DNA of 64,000 nucleotides from an uncultured Alphaproteobacteria bacterium (GTDB taxonomy: Bacteria > Pseudomonadota > Alphaproteobacteria > Rhodobacterales > Rhodobacteraceae). The position numbers were made by a program, and so were the translations under genes. The first letter of the stretch is position 1. Every line of letters begins with the position of its first letter. The notes below the pieces were generated by a model. The model worked only from the letters and a program-made list of their open reading frames with translations. It ran no database searches and was not told the DNA's origin. The DNA lies in the NCBI GenBank assembly GCA_902556405.1, contig CACDWF010000001.1, forward strand, positions 124,001 through 188,000, in the 5' to 3' direction. Positions 34,842 to 43,417 of the stretch are shown here, in pieces.

Positions 34842-36473
34842 TCATCTGTGAACATCCATAATCATAGTAGCGCATTTTTCGCCAATCATAATTGTGGGAG
34901 CGTTGGTATTGCCTGAGGTAATAGTTGGCATAATAGATGCGTCTGCTACTCTAATATTATTAAGCCCTCTTATTTTCAATGAACTATCAACAACAGCTAA
35001 AGGATCTTTACCCATTTTACAGGTGCCAACTGGATGATAAATTGTATCAGCACGATTTCTAATATGCTGTTCCCACTCTTTATCTGTGAGATTACTATGA
35101 ACCCCATAAATTTCTCTCTTTTGATATTTTTTAAGAGGTGGGGTGTTTAAAATATTCTGAGTCATTTTTGCCCCTTTTATTAAGGTGTCTAAGTCGCGAT
35201 TATCGGTTAAGAAATTAGGATTTATCAAGGGAGCATCATTGTATTCAGTTGAAGCTAAAGAAACTGTGCCTCTGGAATAAGGTCTGAGCAGACAGACGTG
35301 GCAAGAATAACCATATCCATAGTGTAGCTTCCTAAGATGATCGTCGATAAGACCTATAACAAAATGATGTTGTATGTCGGGTCTGTCCAAAGATTGATCG
35401 GTTTTCAAAAATCCTCCAGCCTCCGAAAGAGTAGAGGAAATCATAGAGTTCCCATGGGTTAGCCATTTTGCCATTTCTCCTAAAATTTTCAAAAAGCCAC
35501 CTGGAGAAAATCCGAGCGTATTTTTATCGTTAGTTTTAAAGCAAAAGTTAAAGTCAATATGATCCTGCAAATTCTTTCCAACACCTGGTAGTTCATGGAT
35601 TAACTCGATACCATGTCGTTTTATATCCTCAGATGCACCAATTCCAGAGCGCTGTAAAATAGTAGGTGACATCAAAGAGCCTGCTGAAACAATTACCTCT
35701 TTATGTGCCCTTATTTTCTTTTTTTTACCTTGATGCATATATTCCAAGCCAACTGCTTTTTTCCCATCAAAAATTATTCTCACGACATTTGCCTTAGTAA
35801 TAATTTTTAGATTTTCTCTATTTTTTACATAGGGCAAAAGGTAAGCCGCAGCAGTAGAGCATCGTTGGCCATTTTTGTTTTTTGAGTGGAATATTGTTGA
35901 TTGCCAAAAACCGGCACCTTCGTTATCACCTGTATTGAAGTCGTCTCTAATTTTCACCTGAGAGTTCGCACAGGCCTTAATATACGCGTGTGAAATTGGT
36001 TTTGCTTCTTTTTGATTAGATACTTCTAAAGGCCCGACGTTTCCATGAAACTCTTTACTTCTATTCTCATTATTTTCTGCCTTTTTAAAGAATGGAAGTA
36101 CGTCATTCCAGCTCCAGCCATTATTTCCTTCGTTTGCCCAACTGTCGTAATCTTCTTTCTGTCCTCGAATATAGATCATTGCATTTATTGCGCTTGATCC
36201 ACCGAGAGCCTTGCCTCTAGGTTGATAACCTCTCCTATTATTCAGCCCTTTTTGCGGTATTGTATGAAAAGCCCAATTATTAAATTTTGGCTTGTCTCTT
36301 AGCATCAAAAGTCCACCCGCAGGGGCTCTAAAAAGCAAATTGCTGCCCCAGCCACCAGCTTCTAGAAGACAAACTTTATATTTGCTTTTTTCACTCAATC
36401 GAGACGCGATTACTGCCCCTGCAGACCCGCCTCCAATAATTACGAAATCTGCTTCTTCCAAAATTCTATCCAA
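34842..36473 (-). CDS. GMC-family FAD oxidoreductase (choline dehydrogenase-like)
   Basis: 543 aa. N-terminal FAD motif FVIIGGGSAGAVIASRLSE, GMC signatures RGKALGGSSAINAMIYIRG and GVGKNLQDH, and the C-terminal active-site region HPVGTCKMG then NTNAPTIMIGEKCATMI, with the catalytic His and Asn. Length and pattern resemble BetA/alcohol dehydrogenases of the group. Oxidises an alcohol to aldehyde at the membrane side or in the cytoplasm. Its start overlaps the end of the ALDH gene by 8 bp, so the two enzymes would work in series, alcohol then aldehyde. Confidence 0.92.
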   Translation of the reverse strand: MDRILEEADFVIIGGGSAGAVIASRLSEKSKYKVCLLEAGGWGSNLLFRAPAGGLLMLRDKPKFNNWAFHTIPQKGLNNRRGYQPRGKALGGSSAINAMIYIRGQKEDYDSWANEGNNGWSWNDVLPFFKKAENNENRSKEFHGNVGPLEVSNQKEAKPISHAYIKACANSQVKIRDDFNTGDNEGAGFWQSTIFHSKNKNGQRCSTAAAYLLPYVKNRENLKIITKANVVRIIFDGKKAVGLEYMHQGKKKKIRAHKEVIVSAGSLMSPTILQRSGIGASEDIKRHGIELIHELPGVGKNLQDHIDFNFCFKTNDKNTLGFSPGGFLKILGEMAKWLTHGNSMISSTLSEAGGFLKTDQSLDRPDIQHHFVIGLIDDHLRKLHYGYGYSCHVCLLRPYSRGTVSLASTEYNDAPLINPNFLTDNRDLDTLIKGAKMTQNILNTPPLKKYQKREIYGVHSNLTDKEWEQHIRNRADTIYHPVGTCKMGKDPLAVVDSSLKIRGLNNIRVADASIMPTITSGNTNAPTIMIGEKCATMIMDVHR

Positions 36474-37875
36474 GTTTTTTCATAATTTTCGAGAGCAAAC
36501 TAAAGGCTTTGCCTCTCGGTGGCCGTATCATGGCCAAGATAAAATCTATACTGGTTTGATGATAAATAGACTTTAAATGTGAAAAATTTAAAAATCCTTC
36601 ATATCCATGAAAATACCCATGCCCTGACTGACCAACTCCTCCAAAAGGAAGTCTGGACTGTAAAATGTGAAACATTGTGTCGTTCACAGTAACTCCCCCA
36701 GATCTTGTGTTATTTATAACAAAGTTTTGTTCAGAGTGGCTTCGGCCAAAATAATATAGTCCTAGTGGGTTATCATTTTTATTTATGTAGTCAACAACAT
36801 CACTTATTTTTTCATAATTCATTATAGGAAGGATTGGGCCAAAAATCTCATTTCTCATTACCTCCATGCTTTCATTAACTTTAGTGACTATTTTTGTTGA
36901 AATCATATTTCTATCAAGATCATCATTGTTGCCTAAGCTTTCAACCGTTGCTCCCTTTTTAGTGGCATCCAATAAATAACTATTCATTCTTTTCAAATGA
37001 TGTTTATTAACCATTGAGGTTTGATTATGGCTATTCGGTTCAGGAAAAAATTTTGAATAAGCTTTTTGTAATTCTGAAATCAAGTTTCTTTCCTGATCTT
37101 TTTTGACGAAGATATAATCAGGCGAAAGGCAGATCTGACCGGCATTTAGTGTTTTCGAAAATAATATTCGTTCTGCAGCTAGCGCCATGTTGGCATTAGT
37201 TCCAATTATGGTTGGGCTCTTGCCTCCGAGTTCAAGCGTTGTTGGTACGAGGTTTTTTGCCGCTTGAGCTGCTACCTTTTTTGCAACTCTGTTACTACCT
37301 ATAAAGAGTAGGTGATCGAGATTTAACCTACTGAACTGTTCGCCAACCGAAGGCCCACCAGTTATCACAGCAAGTTCGGAAGTATCAAAATATTTCTCAA
37401 CACCCTCTTTAATAATATTAGCGGTAGCAGGAGTGATTTCCGATGGTTTTACCATAGCACGATTTCCTGCAGCGAAAATTGATGCAAGTGGATAAAAAAT
37501 TAAACCCACAGGAAAATTCCAAGGAGCAATTATACCTACTGTTCCTAATGGCGATGGTTGCAAAAAACTCTTTGCTCCGAGTAGGTCCGTTCCGAGTGAC
37601 GAAAATCGCCTCTGTGGTTGCATCCACTTATTTAATTTTTTAATAGTAAAGAGGATATTCCGTATCGTTTGGTCGATTTCTGAAATCTTAATTTCATCAA
37701 CGGATCTATTTTGAAAATCTTGGTTTAATGCTTTAATAATTTTTTCTTGATGCGTCTCAATTAATGCAACACATCTCTTCAAAAGATCTGTTCTTCGTTC
37801 TAAAGAAGGTGGTCCTTCTTTCAAAAACGCTTTTTTCTGCACCTCTAAGATATTTTTCATAGCCAGGCTACTCAA
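36466..37875 (-). CDS. coniferyl-aldehyde-dehydrogenase-like ALDH
   Basis: 469 aa class 3-like aldehyde dehydrogenase. Key parts: FLQPSPLGTVGIIAPWNFP, catalytic Glu in LVPTTLELGGKSPTII, catalytic Cys in TLNAGQICLSPDYIFV, and the C-terminal PRGKAFSLLSK region. The N-terminal features match coniferyl aldehyde dehydrogenases (CalB-type), which make hydroxycinnamates from the aldehydes. It starts 4 bp into the overlap with the acyl-CoA synthetase and ends overlapping the GMC gene, so alcohol to aldehyde to acid to CoA thioester is one possible order; inferred. Confidence 0.88.
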   Translation of the reverse strand: MSSLAMKNILEVQKKAFLKEGPPSLERRTDLLKRCVALIETHQEKIIKALNQDFQNRSVDEIKISEIDQTIRNILFTIKKLNKWMQPQRRFSSLGTDLLGAKSFLQPSPLGTVGIIAPWNFPVGLIFYPLASIFAAGNRAMVKPSEITPATANIIKEGVEKYFDTSELAVITGGPSVGEQFSRLNLDHLLFIGSNRVAKKVAAQAAKNLVPTTLELGGKSPTIIGTNANMALAAERILFSKTLNAGQICLSPDYIFVKKDQERNLISELQKAYSKFFPEPNSHNQTSMVNKHHLKRMNSYLLDATKKGATVESLGNNDDLDRNMISTKIVTKVNESMEVMRNEIFGPILPIMNYEKISDVVDYINKNDNPLGLYYFGRSHSEQNFVINNTRSGGVTVNDTMFHILQSRLPFGGVGQSGHGYFHGYEGFLNFSHLKSIYHQTSIDFILAMIRPPRGKAFSLLSKIMKKLG

Positions 37876-39437
37876 TTTTTCACAATCTTGTTACTACCTC
37901 GCCCCCAGTATTCATCACGTAAAATTCTTTTGTATAACTTCCCAGTAGGTAGCCTTGGTATTTTATCTATGTAGTCAATCGAACGTGGTATTTTCTGTCG
38001 TGATAGATGCTCTGAAAGATAATCAAGTAACTCTTTTGTAAGTGCTTCATCTCCCTTTATTCCATCAATGGGTTGCACCACAGCCTTTACTTCCTCGCCC
38101 AAGTCATCATTTGGAACTCCAAAAACAGCGGCATCAGAAACTTTTGGGTGTGGGATCAGCAGGTCTTCACATTCTTGAGGGTAAATATTGACACCTCCTG
38201 AAATGATCATAAATGTTTTTCTATCCGTTAGATATAGATATCCGTCGCTATCGGTATAACCAACATCCCAAACAGTGGTAAGTTTTTTATCTTCGGAGTA
38301 CGCTTCTGACGTTCTTTCCGGATCATTAAAATATTCAAATGCTGAAGTCGGTTTAAACCATAAAGTGCCGGGCTCTCCCCGAGGAAGTTCCTTCATATTA
38401 TCATCCAGAACTGCCAACTCACCGGAAACAATCTTTCCTACTGTGCCTGGGTGTTCAAGCCACTCTTCGCTATTGCAATATGCGAAGCCAAAAGCCTCAG
38501 TGGCCCCATAGTACTCATAAATAATTGGACCCCACCAATCTATCATTTGATACTTGACTTTTTCAGGGCAGGGCGCAGCACCATGAATGGCATATTTATG
38601 AGTTGATAGATCATACATGCCTTTTTCTTTCTCTGATAATTTTAGCATTCTAGAAAACATAGTTGGAACTAGTTGTGAGTGGGTTACTTTATATTTTTCA
38701 ACTAATCTCAAAAATTCCATTGGATCAAATTGTTCCATTATTATTGTTGTTGCACCATTTCTTATAGCAAAGCTAGCAGCCGCTTGTGGGGCTGAATGAT
38801 ACAAAGGTGCTGGCGAAAGATAGATGACATTTTCTGCATCAAAGGACCAAAGTTTCATTAAAAATGTTAAGACGGGAAGAGGTTCGTCAGGTTTTTGAAA
38901 TGGCAATGGTCTTAATATACCTTTTGGGCGTCCAGTTGTTCCCGAAGAATATAGCATTGGAGTTCCCAGACATTCGTCATCTATTGGATGGGTCGGAAAA
39001 TTCGAAATAGTCTCTTCATAATCTAATATTTTTTCGGATAAAGATTGCTTTTCTGCCCCCACGACCAGTATCTTCTTAAGACCGGGACAAGAGTCTTCTG
39101 CTTCAATCACTGTAGGAAGCATTTTCGAAGATGTTATCAAGACCTGGGATTCTGAGTTGTTTATTATATAGGAAACCTCACTTGCGGTTAAATAAGAGTT
39201 TATGCATGTATAATATAAACCTGCTCGTTCACCAGCAGAGTTTGCTTCTAAAAATCTGTCATTATTTTCCATAAAGATTGCATAATGATCCTTGAATTTC
39301 AGATTAACTGATCGCAGATAGTGAGCAAGTTGATTTGCTCGACCCTCAAATTCTGCATATGTTACTTCTTTTCCGGTCGATGCCATAATAAAAGCAGGAC
39401 GATCGGCATACTTCTTTCCCAGTTCTCCTGGATACAT
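37872..39437 (-). CDS. AMP-dependent acyl-CoA synthetase (paralog A)
   Basis: 521 aa. ANL adenylation motifs: MLYSSGTTGRPKGILRP (P-loop), YEYYGATEAFGFAYC, VWDVGYTDSDGYLYLTDRK hinge region, and LPTGKLYKR with the catalytic C-terminal Lys. Very close in sequence to the gene immediately downstream of it in the list (39459-41021); both begin MYPGxLxKKYxDRPAF. Activates a carboxylic acid as acyl-CoA. Overlaps the ALDH gene by 4 bp. Confidence 0.92.
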   Translation of the reverse strand: MYPGELGKKYADRPAFIMASTGKEVTYAEFEGRANQLAHYLRSVNLKFKDHYAIFMENNDRFLEANSAGERAGLYYTCINSYLTASEVSYIINNSESQVLITSSKMLPTVIEAEDSCPGLKKILVVGAEKQSLSEKILDYEETISNFPTHPIDDECLGTPMLYSSGTTGRPKGILRPLPFQKPDEPLPVLTFLMKLWSFDAENVIYLSPAPLYHSAPQAAASFAIRNGATTIIMEQFDPMEFLRLVEKYKVTHSQLVPTMFSRMLKLSEKEKGMYDLSTHKYAIHGAAPCPEKVKYQMIDWWGPIIYEYYGATEAFGFAYCNSEEWLEHPGTVGKIVSGELAVLDDNMKELPRGEPGTLWFKPTSAFEYFNDPERTSEAYSEDKKLTTVWDVGYTDSDGYLYLTDRKTFMIISGGVNIYPQECEDLLIPHPKVSDAAVFGVPNDDLGEEVKAVVQPIDGIKGDEALTKELLDYLSEHLSRQKIPRSIDYIDKIPRLPTGKLYKRILRDEYWGRGSNKIVKN

Positions 39438-39458
39438 ACTTTATTCCCCTAAATAATA

Positions 39459-41021
39459 CTATTCCTGCACAATTCGACTTTTACCTTCGCCCCAGTATTT
39501 ATCCCTCAATACTCTTTTATATAGTTTACCGGTTGGAAGTCTTGGAAGTTCTGTGACAAAGTCAATGGAACGGGGAACTTTTTGTCTTGATAGGTTACTG
39601 TGAAGATATTCTAATAATTCACTAGCTAGTTCCTCGTTTGACGTAGTGCTTTCAACTGGTTGGACAACTGCTTTTACTTCTTCTCCCAAATCTTGATTTG
39701 GAACTCCAAAAACAGCAGCATCAAAAACTTTTGGGTGAGATATGAGGAGGTCTTCACACTCTTGAGGATAAATATTAACACCTCCAGATATAATCATAAA
39801 TGCTTTTCTGTCTGTTAAATAAAGAAATCCATCTTCGTCTAAATAACCTACATCGCCCACTGTGGTTAGGCTTTTATCTGCAGAATAGGCTTCTGCAGTT
39901 TTTTCAGGCTCCTTGTGATAATTAAATTCTGATGCAGGTTTAAACCAAAGAGTACCAGGTTCGCCCACTGGCATTTCCTTCATTTCGTCGTCCATTACTG
40001 TTAGCTCTCCGATCATTATTTTTCCTACTGTTCCGGGGTGCTCTAACCATTCCTCAGTATCACAATAAGCAAAACCAAAGGCTTCTGTAGCTCCATAATA
40101 TTCACAAATAATTGGTCCCCACCACTCAATCATTTGTCGTTTTACTTGTTCTGGGCAAGGAGCAGCTGCATGAAGTGCATATTTTAGTGAGGAAAGATCA
40201 AATCTGTTTTTTTCTTCATCACTGAGCTTAAGCATTCTGCTAAACATTGTTGGCACTAACTGTGAATGTGTAATTGAGTATTTTTCTATTAAACTTAAAT
40301 ATTCAAGCGGCTCAAACTTTTCCATTATTACAGTTGTTGCGCCCTTTCTTATTGCTAGGCTGTTCGCAGCTTGAGGCGCTGAGTGGTAAAGTGGGGCAGG
40401 GGAGAGATAAATCATATCCTCACTGTAATTCCATAAATTAGACAAAAAACCCATTATAGGAAGTGGTTCATCAGGTTTTTGATCGGGCAATGGGCGCAAA
40501 ATACCTTTTGGTCGTCCGGTTGTGCCTGAGGAATAAAGCATAGCTGCGCCAAGGCTTTCGTCTGGAATTGGAGATGTGGGAAATCGAGAGATGGCTGCCA
40601 CAAAATCATACATGCCATCCGGTAACTGTTCTCCCTCTGCCCCAACAACAAGTATTTTTTTCAATACAGTGCACTGTTTGACCGCTGTTTCAACAATGTC
40701 TAATTTTGATATCGATGTAATTAGAATTTTGGCGTCGGAGTTTACCAATATGTAAGCCAACTCTTCGTCTTTAAGATAAGAATTAATACATGTATAAATT
40801 AACCCAGCTCTCTCACCTGCTGAATTTGACTCAAGATACCTGTTATTATTTTCCATAAAAACCGAGTAGTGGTCTCCTTTTTTTAAGCCCTCTTCTCTAA
40901 AAAAATGGGCAAGTTGGTTTGACCGCGCCTCGAATTCTTTATACGTGACCGTTTCTCCAGTTGAAGCCATTATAAAGGCTGGTCGATCTTCATACTTCTT
41001 AGCTAGTTTTCCTGGGTACAT
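39459..41021 (-). CDS. AMP-dependent acyl-CoA synthetase (paralog B)
   Basis: The track starts at 41135, inside the DUF1330 gene; ATG 41021 aligns with the paralog's start (MYPGKLAKKYEDRPAF), has GAGGGA upstream, and gives 520 aa, one less than paralog A. Motifs: MLYSSGTTGRPKGILRP, CEYYGATEAFGFAYC, VGDVGYLDEDGFLYLTDRK, LPTGKLYKR. Paralog A and B are a tandem duplication (21 bp apart). Either acts on a different acid or serves dosage. Confidence 0.92.
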   Translation of the reverse strand: MYPGKLAKKYEDRPAFIMASTGETVTYKEFEARSNQLAHFFREEGLKKGDHYSVFMENNNRYLESNSAGERAGLIYTCINSYLKDEELAYILVNSDAKILITSISKLDIVETAVKQCTVLKKILVVGAEGEQLPDGMYDFVAAISRFPTSPIPDESLGAAMLYSSGTTGRPKGILRPLPDQKPDEPLPIMGFLSNLWNYSEDMIYLSPAPLYHSAPQAANSLAIRKGATTVIMEKFEPLEYLSLIEKYSITHSQLVPTMFSRMLKLSDEEKNRFDLSSLKYALHAAAPCPEQVKRQMIEWWGPIICEYYGATEAFGFAYCDTEEWLEHPGTVGKIMIGELTVMDDEMKEMPVGEPGTLWFKPASEFNYHKEPEKTAEAYSADKSLTTVGDVGYLDEDGFLYLTDRKAFMIISGGVNIYPQECEDLLISHPKVFDAAVFGVPNQDLGEEVKAVVQPVESTTSNEELASELLEYLHSNLSRQKVPRSIDFVTELPRLPTGKLYKRVLRDKYWGEGKSRIVQE

Positions 41022-41022
41022 T

Positions 41023-41313
41023 TTATAGTCCCTCGAATACTCTGCAATCTCTGTTAGCACCTCCATCAAGAGCTGATAAAGCGTCTTGGTATTCTTTGCT
41101 ATCAATACATTCCGCAGCTTTTTCAAATGACTCAAACTCTATTAAAACGGTTTGTTCTACTTTCCCATCTTCAAAAACTTTTATTTTATTCGTACTCGCT
41201 AGTATTTTACCATTATATTTTTCGATAGCAGGCCCAGCCAATTTGAGATACGCAGCTCTTTTCTCGGGATCGGCGGTACTTCTATGTGCGCTTATAAAAT
41301 AACCTTTGGGCAT
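41023..41313 (-). CDS. DUF1330 family protein
   Basis: 96 aa. Matches the small dimeric alpha+beta barrel pattern: GYFISAHRSTADPEKRAAYLK, GPAIEKYNGKILAS, VLIEFESFEKAAECIDSKEY (DUF1330). Stop lies 1 bp before the paralog B ATG, so translation is coupled. Often found next to CoA ligases; function is unknown, although a small chaperone-like or catalytic barrel role is possible. First gene of the 41313-34842 minus-strand operon. Confidence 0.85.
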   Translation of the reverse strand: MPKGYFISAHRSTADPEKRAAYLKLAGPAIEKYNGKILASTNKIKVFEDGKVEQTVLIEFESFEKAAECIDSKEYQDALSALDGGANRDCRVFEGL

Positions 41314-41432
41314 CGTTCACTCCTCTTTACATTTATAGTCTTAGTGTAAGTTATCTTTCTCAAGACAACAATATATAAACTATGTAAAAAGCGAGTGTTT
41401 ACGCGTTCTAATTAATGAACATTTACAACTTA

Positions 41433-43250
41433 TTAGCTTGCGATTTTTTGACTTCTTTTTCTTTCAACTGAAGTGAGTATTCGTTTTCTTAAGCGAATAT
41501 GATTAGGTGTAACTTCAACCAGCTCGTCATCATCTATATAAGCGATTGCTTGCTCGAGACTAAGCTTTGTCGGAGGTGTTAATCGTACTGCTTCGTCATT
41601 ACCAGAGGCTCTAATATTAGTTAATTTTTTACCTTTAAGAGGGTTAACTTCTAGATCATTGTCTCTGTTATGCTCACCAATAATCATTCCTTCATACACT
41701 TCTTCTCCGGAACCAATGAAAAACTTCCCTCTCTCTTCAAGATTAAAAATAGCATAAGCAACGGAGCTTCCATTTTCCATGGAAATTAAAACACCTTGAC
41801 GGCGCCCAGCAATTAAACCTTTGTGTGGACTCCAGGAGTGGAACACTCGGTTTAATATTCCTGTTCCCCTTGTATCCGTCATGAATTCACTGTGATATCC
41901 AATTAGTCCACGCGATGGGACTAATGCAATAATTCTTGTTTTTCCAGAGCCTGAAGATTTTAAATCGACCATTTCTCCCTTCCTAGAAGATAATTTTTCT
42001 ATCACGGCACCAGAGAATTCTTCATCGACGTCAATAGTAACTTCCTCTATGGGTTCATTTTTAACACCATCCACGTCCTTATAAATTACGCGTGGTCTTG
42101 AAATAGAGAGCTCAAATCCTTCTCTTCTCATATTTTCAATCAAAACACCCATTTGTAATTCACCTCTTCCCGAGACATCAAAGGCTTCACCACCAGGTGT
42201 GTCCGCCAACTTTATTGCAACGTTACTTTCGCACTCTTTTAGCAAACGGTCTCTTATTACTCTGCTCTGAACTTTTTTACCGTCTCTACCCGCTAAAGGG
42301 CTATCATTAATTCCAAATGTGACTGTAATAGTTGGAGGATCTATCGGTTGAGCTGGGATTGGGTCTTCAACTGATTGGTCTGCTATTGTATCTGCAACAG
42401 TTGCTTTGCTCATTCCGGCTAGGGATACTATATCTCCAGCTTCAGCTATCTCTATTGCTTGCTGCTTTAATCCTCTAAATGCCAAAATCTTATTAACACG
42501 AAAGTTTTCTATTAGCTCATTGTTAATACTTATAGCTTTTAGATTTTGTCCTGTTTTCAAAGTGCCTGACTCAATACGCCCCGTAAGAACTCTTCCAAGA
42601 AAGCTATCTCCACCTAATGTTGTGGCTAGCATTCTAAATGGTTCATCCCGTTTTGCGATCTGGCTTGGTTGATCAACGTGGGTTGAAATTAATTTAAAAA
42701 GACTGTCAAGATTTTTTCTCGGACCTTCCAAGTTTTCGTCTGCCCAACCGGAGCGTCCGGATGCATATAAAATTGGAAAATCGAGTTGTTCATCATTTGC
42801 GCCCAAATTAGCAAAAAGATCGAAAACCTCATCAAGTGCTCTATCAGGCTCGGCATCTTGCTTATCAACTTTATTTAAGACAACTATAGGCTTGAGCCCG
42901 AGTGAAAGAGCTTTCGAAGTAACAAATTTTGTCTGTGGCATTGGACCTTCTGCCGCATCAACCAAAAGCACTACACCGTCTACCATTGAGAGAATTCGCT
43001 CTACTTCACCACCAAAGTCTGCATGCCCTGGTGTATCAACAATATTAAAGCGGATATTATTCCAAACGACTGAAGTCGCTTTTGCCAATATCGTTATACC
43101 CCGCTCACGTTCGAGATCATTGCTATCCAAAGCGCGCTCCACCGTTGTCTCGTTTTCTCTATAAGCGCCAGATTGCTTTAGTAACTCGTCTACTAATGTT
43201 GTTTTTCCGTGATCAACGTGTGCGATTATCGCAATATTTCGTAATTCCAT
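41433..43250 (-). CDS. typA: translational GTPase TypA/BipA
   Basis: 605 aa. GTPase motifs: IAHVDHGKTTLVDELLKQSG (G1), DTPGHADFGGEVER (G3), NKVD (G4); then EF-G-like domains II/III/V and the BipA-specific C-terminus (SGNDEAVRLTPPTKLSLEQAIAYIDDDELVEVTP). Ribosome-associated GTPase involved in stress adaptation and 50S assembly. Housekeeping island within accessory genes; divergent from the third cyclase (168 bp). Confidence 0.97.
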   Translation of the reverse strand: MELRNIAIIAHVDHGKTTLVDELLKQSGAYRENETTVERALDSNDLERERGITILAKATSVVWNNIRFNIVDTPGHADFGGEVERILSMVDGVVLLVDAAEGPMPQTKFVTSKALSLGLKPIVVLNKVDKQDAEPDRALDEVFDLFANLGANDEQLDFPILYASGRSGWADENLEGPRKNLDSLFKLISTHVDQPSQIAKRDEPFRMLATTLGGDSFLGRVLTGRIESGTLKTGQNLKAISINNELIENFRVNKILAFRGLKQQAIEIAEAGDIVSLAGMSKATVADTIADQSVEDPIPAQPIDPPTITVTFGINDSPLAGRDGKKVQSRVIRDRLLKECESNVAIKLADTPGGEAFDVSGRGELQMGVLIENMRREGFELSISRPRVIYKDVDGVKNEPIEEVTIDVDEEFSGAVIEKLSSRKGEMVDLKSSGSGKTRIIALVPSRGLIGYHSEFMTDTRGTGILNRVFHSWSPHKGLIAGRRQGVLISMENGSSVAYAIFNLEERGKFFIGSGEEVYEGMIIGEHNRDNDLEVNPLKGKKLTNIRASGNDEAVRLTPPTKLSLEQAIAYIDDDELVEVTPNHIRLRKRILTSVERKRSQKIAS

Positions 43251-43417
43251 TTTTACTGCTCACTATGAATTTCAATTAACCAATGAGGTTGCTTAATATC
43301 AAACATCTTAAAAAGCAAGAAAAATCCTGTTAATGGTAATGATCCTTTGAGAATAGATTTGATGGCATAATCAGTTCACTTAATGTACCGTTAAAAGAAA
43401 GTTGAAGCAGAATTACG

